Notes under the pieces: generated by a model
Databases searched by the model: none
The model's input: the letters and a program-made list of their open reading frames with translations, nothing else
Told to the model about the DNA's origin: nothing
Source: Arsenophonus sp046530935
GTDB lineage: Bacteria > Pseudomonadota > Gammaproteobacteria > Enterobacterales > Enterobacteriaceae
Assembly: GCA_046530935.1 (NCBI GenBank)
Contig: JBHEQW010000072.1
Coordinates: 1-36,827, forward strand
Reading direction: 5' to 3'
DNA: 36,827 nucleotides
Program-made: the position numbers and the translations under genes
Part shown: piece by piece, positions 21,770-29,919 of the stretch
Layout of the letters: every line of letters starts with the position of its first letter
How positions within the stretch are numbered: position 1 is the stretch's first letter

Positions 21770-22660
21770 CCAAACCAGATATTACCCGTGTCCATTACAT
21801 GAACTCATTTATAATGCTCTTAAGAACAAGCAGCTCATTAGCTAGATTTGTTGAGGTAAGGCTCGAAATTACGCTTCGATAATACGTTTATTTTTTAGTC
21901 GATTAGGTATATACAACTCCTATAATGGAGGATGATCAGCTTTTCTTGCTTGTCGTTATATGTATTACTGAGCATGGATGTAATGTTGGAGCTCGTTTGC
22001 CATCAGAAATGCTTATCAAGAATTATTGGGAAGCGAATTAAGCTGAATTTCTTAATGGCCTGTATCATGTATGGCTTAATTATATATTCCAGGCTTGCTC
22101 TGTGGAGCAAAATCCATTGATTTAATGCCTATGGCAAAAATATTCACTGACAGCGGAGTCAAGGCCTGATTAGGTACAGAAAACAGCTAATGTGCTAGAC
22201 TCAGTCTCACAAAGGCATGTAAAACAGAAAGTTAATGATTATCTGCGTGAAGTTTGGATATGAGAGATAGTCGTAATTTGGCTAATAAAGCCATTGATGT
22301 TTTGTTAGCAAGCTTTTTAGATAGTATGATGCAGTAATGAAGAACTTGGAAAAAGATCAAGAATAACTGCTTGTATTCTACGACTACTTGTCAAATCACT
22401 GCCAGTCAATAAAAACCAGGAATTTGATTGGAATTGACTTTTGCGATAATAAGGCTAGCGCAGCTGAGCCGCGAAGAAGTGTTATTTGAAAAACAATCCT
22501 TTCAAGCTTATTTAAAGTTCTATAGCTTACTAAGAAAAGCTAGAATCAGCTAAAGAGGAATTTTGACCGTTGACCATCTTCTTGGTGGTTAATACCGTCC
22601 AATTTAAGAATTAGAGAAGAGATTAAGAAGTATTAGATAGTAGTGCAGCATGACTACTGC
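21770..22660 (+). mobile_element. IS256-family transposase remnant D
   Basis: The N-terminal trace at 21775-21900 matches copy B (acatgaactcat). Next come EDDQLFLLV near 21925-21950, FLNGLYH near 22050, QKTANVLDS near 22175, LIKPLMFC/NKAIDVLL near 22285, KNLEKDQE near 22340, an ATIRLAQLSRE block near 22440 and QSFQAYLKFY near 22500. It sits directly downstream of the dead lipoprotein and directly upstream of the dead symporter, that is, at the joint between the two duplicated units. It is non-functional. Confidence 0.8.
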
Positions 22661-22741
22661 CATACAGTATATTTGCTAATAAGTTATTCATAGTTTATTA
22701 AATAATGTGAAATTTAATATCAGCTTGATAAAAACGAAATT

Positions 22742-24094
22742 ATAATAAACTTAAAAAGTTTAACTGTTTTGATTATTATATGGCTTGGTCTGACCAAGTG
22801 TGATGATATCAGAGTTGGATTTGCATTAAATTTATTGGCAAATACAGACAAAAGTAAGAATAATAAGCTACGATAAAAATATTTCGATCATTGCAGATGT
22901 TTTTTCGTTTAATTAAATGATTATTTTACCATTAATTATTTCGACCTTAATCGTCGTGATTTAAAAAATGTGTTATGTAAAAACATTTTGGCTCTTTTTT
23001 TAAAAGGCTCTCTATTGATATTCATGGTTGTATCTTTCATTTTAATTATGGTTGACATTCTGGTTATTGTTAATAATTTTATGCAATAAACATAAAGAGT
23101 ATTGTATTGATTTTGCGCTAAATATTAATTTAGCATTTGAAAATATTGAACTGATAGCCTTTTTTCATAATTTTATCGCATATCCCACACTATATATTTA
23201 TTAGGATTATTTATGCGATTTGTAGCGTAATGAGATTTTATAAATTATAATTTTCTTAATTTTTTTGAAATGTGATTTATTTGCTATTTAGGTAAAAGTA
23301 AAAAGGTGAAAAAATTATCTAAATTTTAGATTTAGTGATTTACGTAATATTAAAGTTAACAAATTATGTTATGTTTTTTGCCAATATTGCGGTTTTTTCT
23401 GCTGTCTTATCTATGATTGCTTAATGTGGATATTAAGTGTATTGATCAAAATTATCATTTTATGGTAAATTATAGTTTATTTTAGCGTTATTTTAAATGA
23501 TATTAATTTGGATATTTATATTAATCATTGGCCTATGCAGTTTACATTTAATTAAAAATATAATGTAAAGTTGGACTTTATACTAGATTTTACAACCTAA
23601 AGCCCTGAGGTCGCTTTCACTGGTATTGTAAAAAAATAAAACATTTTAGAATTCTTATTAAGAATTCTAGCTTAGTTTTATTAATTAGTTATTCATTTAA
23701 CTTTAATTGGTTAAATAGTTTGTTGCTCATTTTCTGTTGTCTTTATTTATCAAGTATCTAATAGACATTTAAGTATGTGTGAATAAATCACTATGTTCTT
23801 GATTTTAATGATATGACATCTAAATGTATGTCAGGAATAGCACGAGTATCGTTGGTCTTATTGCACCCAAACTAGGCCAATTTAATATTCCAGAAGTTGG
23901 CTTAATATTATTAATAGCTGTTGATCTATTTTTAGAAAGGAAAACAGTTCACCAACTAATATTATGAGTAATGAGATGGAATCGACACTGCTTTTTCGAT
24001 TGGAAAGTGAACACTATATCGTGATCGTGACGTCTTATCAAATGTGCCAAGACGAAAAAAATCTGATAATTTTTTACTGATTAAATCACTTTAA
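22742..24094 (+). pseudogene. decayed copy of the dicarboxylate/amino acid symporter gene
   Basis: It aligns along its whole length with the intact symporter gene at 18033. Shared blocks include LKSLT at the start, VGFALNL near 22810, FRLIK and PLIISTL near 22905-22950, LTNYVM near 23355, the reshuffled SSE/AF region near 23600, SKCMSGIAR near 23820, FNIPE-GLILL near 23880, and SDNFLLIKSL before TAA. The ATG is now ATA, and there are many stops and single-base indels spread over the length. No function remains. Divergence from the intact copy is high, so the duplication is not recent. Confidence 0.93.
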
Positions 24095-24220
24095 AATCTC
24101 AATAGCAGATAAGAGATCCACCTAAGATAAAACAACAAGATCCGTCTATTAGTGGTGGCTTATTTATTTAAGATACAATATATTTTTGTTGATTTTAAGT
24201 ATTTAATTAATGAACTTAAG

Positions 24221-24250
24221 AAAACAAAAATTGTTACCAATTTTTGTTTT
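24221..24250 (+). terminator. 13-bp perfect hairpin after the dead symporter
   Basis: AAAACAAAAATTG (24221-24233) and CAATTTTTGTTTT (24238-24250) pair perfectly around TTAC. The downstream arm ends in a T run, so it could act as a terminator in either direction, although the stem is nearly all A-T. It lies where the symporter transcript of unit 2 would have ended. Confidence 0.5.
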
Positions 24251-24388
24251 TAGTAAAAATACTGAGGGTAATTTTTTCATTTCGCTAATTTTCAGCGATG
24301 ATATGATTAATGAATAATGGAGAGATAAACTACAGAGTTATAACTATCAAGTTATTATGACATCATTAAAAGATTACATTTTATTTTA

Positions 24389-24417
24389 TGTATTTATATA
24401 ATAAATGTATCTATAAT
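24389..24417 (+). promoter_or_regulatory. candidate promoter of the lipoprotein gene
   Basis: TATAAT at 24412-24417 lies 77 bases before the start codon, and the same TATAATATTAAAA is kept at 19663 in the otherwise diverged unit 1. Conservation across both copies supports a -10 role. The -35 region is weak (TGTATT at 24389). Confidence 0.35.
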
Positions 24418-24493
24418 ATTAAAAGTCTTTTTTATTGATTACACCTATATATTTTTTGATCGTCCATGAATAGAGAGAAAGGAGAGCCTATCA

Positions 24494-24868
24494 ATGAACA
24501 AAAAATTTTTAAGTATGCTAATACTAGCAGGTATAATAACTGGTATTACTGGTTGTGATGAATCCCCTAAAGTCGACGATGATGCCATCCAACATACCAA
24601 AGAAAGCTCTGAAGAAATAAAACAGTCTGGTAAAGAAAAGGCTAAACAAGTGCTTAACGATCCTGAAGAAGCTGAAGAAGCTTATAACCTATCAACAAAA
24701 GCAGATCAATTAAAAGAAATAACAAAACAAAAAACATCAGAGTTACAACAAAATATTTCAGATAAAGCAACCGAAACCACAAATCAAGCCAAAGAAAAAG
24801 AAACTCAAGTTAAAGAAGGGTTTACTTCTGAAGTGCAGACATTACCTGATAAATCAGCAGCTAACTAA
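24494..24868 (+). CDS. small inner-membrane lipoprotein with a charged helical body
   Basis: This 124-residue product has a lipoprotein signal peptide: MNKKF, a hydrophobic core, and lipobox I-T-G-C with the acylated cysteine at residue 21. The residue after the cysteine is aspartate (D22), which by the E. coli Lol rule would keep it in the inner membrane, facing the periplasm. The mature part is almost free of hydrophobic residues and rich in K, E, A, T, Q and S (EIKQSGKEKAKQ, EEAEEA, KQKTSELQQ, NQAKEKETQ), so it is probably an extended amphipathic helix or disordered. I do not recognise a named family. GGAG lies nine bases before the ATG. It is the only intact copy (a dead twin is at 21015) and lies downstream of the dead symporter, apparently with its own promoter. 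Confidence 0.85.
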   Translation: MNKKFLSMLILAGIITGITGCDESPKVDDDAIQHTKESSEEIKQSGKEKAKQVLNDPEEAEEAYNLSTKADQLKEITKQKTSELQQNISDKATETTNQAKEKETQVKEGFTSEVQTLPDKSAAN

Positions 24869-25169
24869 AGAGGATAGCAATAAATAAAGCAAACACTTTA
24901 AATGAAAAGTGATAAAGAAAAAGTAGGCTTATATATTCCTACCATGCAATAAAATTCTCAACAATAAAAAGAATAAAATTCAATTAGTTTAATTAAGTAA
25001 AAGAAAATATTGTTATATCTTAATTCTCATTAAGAACCATTAAAATAACAATAAAATTGGTTTTTTGCATTTCTTTCTTACTTAAAAAGAGTAGAACTTT
25101 TTGTTTATTTTTTTACTTAGCGATATTGATTAGAGTTGTTCTTGTTTCTAGTGTATGGATTTTTAGAAA

Positions 25170-26080
25170 TAGTAACGTGCTAAGTGGCAGCAGCTGATAA
25201 GCCCATGCTGTTGAAGCATGGGCTTGAAGCCATTCTGTATGCACAACAAGATGTTTGATACTGCCTTTTGTTGAGGAGAATTTATGCCGTAGTCCATAAC
25301 ACGGTTATTTACAACAGCGCAAACTATACAGATTGCTATTGGTGATGTTTAGATTAAACTATTTAAAAGGTCGTTGGCATATGGAGGAAGGATCTCAGCG
25401 ACTACGGAATGTGCTTCAATAGCTCATTGTCAACGCCTTAATATAAAGTATAAAGAGTACAAAAAAGCCTCGAAGAGTTTTTGCTACTATTATCTTATGG
25501 CCTCTTCTAGACTCTTAGAAGTGATTTTTATGAAACTTCACAGTCTTTTGTTTGGTGGCTTCTTGATAAAAAATATGGTGTCTTTCTGCCAAGAGTCATC
25601 AACATAGTGAAACAGTAATTGGTTGAATAATTTGTTGAAGAGCAAAGAAAATAGGCGTATACACATGGCTGATTTTAGCGATATTTGCTGGGTTTATTTC
25701 TTGCCTGATAGATATACTGTTAGATCTAACCAGATAGTTGCCTTTATTTACTGATATTATTGACGTCACTGAACGTAGACGCAAGTTGGAGGAGATAGTT
25801 GCGACCGAAGATGGTTATCGAGAGTTAGAAGAGAACTTGGCAGAATTTATCAACCTCCTGTATAATAAGCGTGCCAGGATTAACCATATTAACCATATAA
25901 TATCCTATTATTTGCTTCCAAATCTACTCAGAAAAGCTGGAACTGGCTAAATGGAGGTGTGTGTGGTGTGAAGGAAGCTGACCTGCTAATCTTTGCGTTG
26001 CAAAGAACCACTAATTTTAGAAATTAAGGAAGGAGTCTGAAGAAGTTACGTCCATCTAAACGTTGTTTTTTAAACCAATG
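25170..26080 (+). mobile_element. IS256-family transposase remnant E
   Basis: N-terminal traces at 25185-25440 match copy B (gctgttgaag, cacggttattt, gctattggtgatgtttagattaaac). A middle block at 25738-25870 is open for 70 codons and reads VTERRRKLEEIVATEDGYRE (family: v-x-G-x-KElvAieDGYRES) then EFINLLYNKRA. Near 25910 the text jumps to the C-terminal FKL-A-Q-R-W region, so about 400 bp are deleted. Its end is marked by a 24-bp palindrome, then an IS1595 remnant on the other strand. It lies after the intact lipoprotein, as remnant D lies after the dead one. Confidence 0.75.
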
Positions 26081-26094
26081 ATTATTTATTTCGA

Positions 26095-26118
26095 TGACTT
26101 CTATATATATAGAAGTCA
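26095..26118. repeat. 24-bp perfect palindrome at an IS junction
   Basis: TGACTTCTATATATATAGAAGTCA is fully self-complementary (12 + 12). It sits exactly between the C-terminal end of IS256 remnant E and the truncated end of IS1595 remnant d. It could be a terminal-repeat joint, a cruciform-mediated breakpoint, or a chance product of decay. Confidence 0.92.
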
Positions 26119-26490
26119 CCTATTTAACATAGGTTGCATATAACTAAACTATTTGCTATTCTTAATCTAGTTTTCAAGAGAAAACTTCCACTAAGATTAT
26201 TGAATATTTTTCTGCAATCTGAGATTTTGCAAGGATATTCCTGTAACTCTATGAATCTCATCAGAACAGCGTATAACATGTTTACTATGATAACATAGAT
26301 AGAATAAAGCAAAATGAGTTGCTTATTAACAAGAGTGAATGAAGGCGACATTATCTAATAGATGATTGTCGTCGAAGCAAACTCTACTAACTACTAATAA
26401 GTTCTAGTTTTACATGTTGGCAGATATAGTGAGGAAAAAGTCTTTTTGATCTACATGACTGTTTCCTTTTTCATGCTAAACTCTATTTGT
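26119..26490 (-). mobile_element. IS1595-family transposase remnant d (N-terminal part)
   Basis: The minus-strand 75-codon open stretch from 26351 reads ...ELQEYPCKISDCRKIFNNLSG then SFLLKTRL, which matches cKxCgKtFNxLTGtPLarLr of the family. The preceding leader (gatcaaaaagactttttcctc on the minus strand, about 26450) is the same as in remnants b and c. It is truncated after the LVICNLC block (yLqhML), right at the palindrome. Confidence 0.72.
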
Positions 26491-26886
26491 ATTAGAAATA
26501 CCTTTAAAGAGAATGGATTTCTACCAAACAAACCTTTATAAAAATAACTAAAAATTAACATTCTAATAGAATATAAAATAGTACATAGCTAATGTACATT
26601 TCCGAAGCAGCGCGTATCTGTTTGCCGCTTAGTATGTTCTGTTCTAATTAATCATAGAAACTTATATATACCGGTTTTGACTATCTCATCCTAAATGCTG
26701 CTGTAGAATAATACAAACTAAGATTGTGATAATCTGCGTTGTAATAACCACGGCAGTATTAATAGATTAACGTGTAACAAAGTCATCAACAGTCATGGCA
26801 ATGCTTTAGATAAGCTAAAATATCAAAGCATTATTAGTATTGATAGGTAATTTTGCTATCGCAATGAAAAAAATGAGATGGATCTT
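26491..26886. other. spacer downstream of dksA, nothing recognised
   Basis: No gene, RNA or strong hairpin was recognised in this stretch, which separates the IS remnants from the 3' end of dksA. No clear terminator for dksA is visible. Confidence 0.5.
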
Positions 26887-27345
26887 TTAACTCCCAGCCA
26901 TCTGTTTTTCACGCATTTCAGCTAATGTTTTGCAATCAATGCATAAATCAGCTGTTGGACGAGCTTCTAAGCGACGTATACCAATTTCAATACCACATGT
27001 TTCACAATAACCAAAATTTTCATCATCAACTTTTTTTAATGTTCTCTCAATTTTTTTAATCAACTTACGTTCACGATCGCGATTACGTAACTCAAGGCTA
27101 AATTCTTCTTCCTGAACAGCTCTATCAACTGGATCAGGGAAATTTGCAGCTTCATCCTGCATATGAGTTACAGTGCGGTCTACTTCATCTCTGAGTTGAT
27201 TGCGCCATGTTTTGAGAATGCTCTTAAAATGTACTAATTGGACATCGTTCATATATTCTTCGCCAGGCTTTTCTTGGTATGGATCTACCCCAGCAATGGC
27301 AAGAATGCTTAAAGATGAGGTTGTAGGTTTTTTTCTTTCTTGCAT
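26887..27345 (-). CDS. dksA: RNA polymerase-binding transcription factor DksA
   Basis: DksA binds the secondary channel of RNA polymerase and, with ppGpp, represses rRNA promoters and activates amino-acid promoters in the stringent response. At 152 residues it is one longer than E. coli DksA (an extra C-terminal Ser) and is nearly co-linear with it. The coiled-coil tip FPDPVDRA carries D71 and D74, the residues that reach the active site, and the zinc finger has C114, C117, C135 and C138. EYMN, THMQDEAANFP and LELRNRDRERKLIKKIE are all conserved. The start is supported by AGGAGA six bases upstream of ATG. In E. coli sfsA lies just upstream in the same direction; here that gene is gone. Strong conservation in a decaying neighbourhood implies selection. 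Confidence 0.98.
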   Translation of the reverse strand: MQERKKPTTSSLSILAIAGVDPYQEKPGEEYMNDVQLVHFKSILKTWRNQLRDEVDRTVTHMQDEAANFPDPVDRAVQEEEFSLELRNRDRERKLIKKIERTLKKVDDENFGYCETCGIEIGIRRLEARPTADLCIDCKTLAEMREKQMAGS

Positions 27346-27512
27346 AATGTTTCTCCTATACAGGCAATCTTCAAAAGAACAAACTCAATGCGTGGAACTA
27401 AGGCTCTTATAAATAACAGAACATTCTATAATTGGCAATGGTTATTATAATTTGTTTTACTGTAACATGGGTGATACGTCTTGTTATTTGTCTTTATTTG
27501 CATGTAAAAAGA

Positions 27513-27535
27513 AGCTTTTCCTAAAAGGAAAAGCT
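27513..27535 (-). terminator. hairpin terminator upstream of dksA, relic of a lost gene
   Basis: AGCTTTTCC (27513-27521) pairs perfectly with GGAAAAGCT (27527-27535) around TAAAA. On the minus strand it is followed by TTCTTTTTA, and on the plus strand by TTTCTTTT, so it could work both ways. It lies where the gene preceding dksA (sfsA in E. coli) would end, although no such gene is left. Confidence 0.55.
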
Positions 27536-28209
27536 AGCTTTCTTTTAGTTTATTTAGTAAGTGCTATTTTTATCTATTATTAGTTTTTTATAAAGTTTTA
27601 AACTTATATCAGAGTATTTTAATACTAATATTTGTTGGGTCCTGCAAGAATACAGCATATTGAGAATCAATATAGCTTGCAACGAACATTTTATTTATAT
27701 TTTTTATATTAGTATAAAGTTTTGCAAAAAAGAAAACTGTTTTTTATTCCTAATTCGGCCATCAAGAATGGTAGTTCATAGAAATGTTTTTGCCATCTTA
27801 TTGTAAGAGCATTAGAAAAATAGTTAATTACTAATTAATTTGCTATTTTTTCTTTAGTATAGAATATCGATTCGACTATTTTAGTCGTCAATATCATAAC
27901 TAATATTATTAGTATCGGATAATTCTGAAATGTTATTTTTCTACCATAAATTAACTAATAAAATCATTTTCTCGATAAGTATTAACATAAATTCAATCGC
28001 CAAGTTTTTGTTTGTCTTAGCTATAAGCTATATGGATATTTTTAGTTGTGTTCTATAAAAGCTTATTGCTTTGCTTGCAGAGTAATTGCAGCCATATCTA
28101 TATTTCAATTTTTATGGTTTCAAATAATTTTTTCTAAAACTAGATAATTTAGTAAATAAAACGACCTTACAAGATGGAATCTATTTAGCCATCCTTTTTT
28201 AATCAGCTG
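27536..28209. other. eroded spacer where sfsA would be expected
   Basis: By E. coli synteny this should hold sfsA and thpR on the minus strand, but no residue of either could be recognised. The sequence is AT-rich with frequent stops in all frames. Confidence 0.5.
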
Positions 28210-28745
28210 ATATAATTGTTTACATTTTAATATAGAATTTCACTTACTAATAACTCTCTAATTATCTAACCTTATTAGGCGATATTGACTAATTTCATTC
28301 TTACTTGAAAAACTTTCATGGAATTTAGGTACATCCAAATAAAGTATGTACTCTTGATCGATGATTGTCTAAAGAAGACAGATAACATACATTTATTAAA
28401 CTTTTAAGATTATAGCTAACATGACGCTGTCAAATTTTGGCGATGAAGATCACAATTTGTTCTTTGCTTTTATCTCATACTCTTACACGTTTTCTAGGCA
28501 TCCTAAATTGGATATTCCTTAATAGTTAAAAAATTGAATCTCTGTTTTAAATGGTAACAAAAAGCCATTCATTATTGATAAAAGGAGATAGAATCAGTTT
28601 ATTTGTTCTATTGTAAATGAAAATTTTTTTGGAGTGTCTATTATTTAATTTAATGCATTAATTTTAAAGATATTAATCCCAGGTTATTTTTAATAACTAT
28701 CGTTTTTTATTTTATGCATTATTTCTGACAATAATTCTGTTGCCT
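28210..28745 (-). mobile_element. IS1595-family remnant with the same associated repeat as 9280-9930
   Basis: On the minus strand, MPRKRVRV then KSKEQIVIFIAKI near 28500-28435 matches the family SRKRGGkaKkrGlskEQIpVLvaRDR block, and NKVR-LESY near 28280-28260 matches the HHRLNlv..RVIgk block; cgcctaataaggttagataattagagagttatt is shared with 9715 onward (33 bases, minor changes). The part from 28445 to 28745 repeats the unassigned sequence at 9280-9530 in inverted orientation (TELLSEIMHK against MELLSERMHK). Confidence 0.65.
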
Positions 28746-29859
28746 GTTTAGAAAGCTGAGCGTAGATAAAAAGTGTAGCCATTGTGCCATTCATCAGAAT
28801 GTTGATCCACTTTTCCAAACTTTTTGAGATCTTGTCTCTTCATTCCTGTGCTTAATATACACCTTCAGTATTCAGTAATAGTGTGCCTAGTTTATGATTC
28901 GATAAGGAACCATAGTAATACGATATCTTAACGTGCTTAATTGGAATATTACTAATGTAGCGCTAGAGGTTTTTCACGCTTATGTCTCGCCTTTTTCATC
29001 TTTTTAGTTAATTTCAGTTTCTAGTAACGTCCATAGTGTGGCTTTAGGTAATACTGCAGTGCTTTCTGGCGCTGATATCTATCATAACAAGAGCAAAAAA
29101 AAGACTAGTTGGATTTATCAGGTCATAGATCTGATGCAGCAAGCAGATGAAAGTGCTTCGCTAGATTTCTTCTGCTTTTCTTTTTTTTGAAGAATAGCTC
29201 ATGGAATACAGGATGTTTAATATCTAGACTACCCACACTGCTGACGGAAGGATGAACATATATGAATGTTTATTAAATTGTCAACAATAAGTGTGTAAGG
29301 CAGAAAATACACTAATTTCGATATCCTGTTTACGTGTCGGCTCTGTAGAATAGCAGTCCTATAGCACAACACCAAAATAGCACAAGTTTCGCAGGCAAGC
29401 ATTTGTTAGAGAGATTGAAGGATCAACGAGTTAAGACTTTCAGAGTATTTTCAATAAAGTTATTCAAGCTGTTATCAATGTTGAAAAGCACTTCAGTTTA
29501 ATTAAGGAGGAATAGGGATATATATCAACCTTTACAGCAACCTAAATATTAAAATATTTGCACTAAAAGTTAGTAATGATGGATAGATAATGTTCATTAA
29601 ATGTGATAGTGCTAAAACTGTCATCATCAGAGTATAAATCTGTTATTTAGTAGATATTTATTATTTAATTATGATAATAATCCTAATATAATGAGATATT
29701 TAAAATAAATATCCGTAAATCTAGTTTAGTTATCTAGTAGGCTACTAATAAATAAAGATTAATTTTATACCATGCTTGACAAAGATAATTATAAACTTAT
29801 TTGGTACAGATCTAATAAAAAGCTTTATTGATAAAAAATTAAAATCTCATCTAACTAAT
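28746..29859. other. eroded spacer where hrpB would be expected
   Basis: In E. coli hrpB precedes mrcB here. I could not recognise any helicase motif on the plus strand, nor another gene on either strand, so hrpB is deleted or eroded beyond reading by eye. Confidence 0.5.
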
Positions 29860-29862
29860 TAA

Positions 29863-29919
29863 TTAGAGAACCATGATCATGAGTATGAAGATATTAATGA
29901 GAATAAGGAAGAATAACTA
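29863..29919 (+). other. cut-off acidic N-terminal tail of PBP1b
   Basis: In frame with mrcB and just upstream of its present start, the codons read DHEYEDINENKEE, then TAA at 29914-29916, then CTA and the ATG. E. coli PBP1b has an acidic YEDDDDYDDYDDYEDEE tail in this place, so this is the ancestral cytoplasmic tail, now separated by a nonsense codon. A further in-frame TAA lies at 29860. AAGGAA at 29905-29910, inside the old tail, serves as the ribosome site for the new start. Confidence 0.7.

Larger units (their letters stand above)
22680..25165 (+). repeat. tandem duplication, unit 2 (dead symporter, intact lipoprotein)
   Basis: Second copy of the block described at 17960-21690. Left edge: ttcatagtttattaaataat matches ttcatggcttattaaataat at about 17968. 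Right edge: the flank after the lipoprotein (agcgatattgattagagtt, tatggatttttagaaa) matches 21623-21672. Beyond each right edge an IS256 remnant begins (D and E). Confidence 0.88.

Noticed and set aside
21932..22120. 62-codon open frame as a possible small gene
   Set aside because: It is a frame-shifted piece of IS256 remnant D (FLNGLYH and EDDQLF motifs appear in neighbouring frames).
25738..25950. 70-codon open frame with a charged, helical look (possible antitoxin or regulator)
   Set aside because: VATEDGYRE followed by EFINLL is the IS256 KELvAieDGYRES block, so it is part of remnant E.
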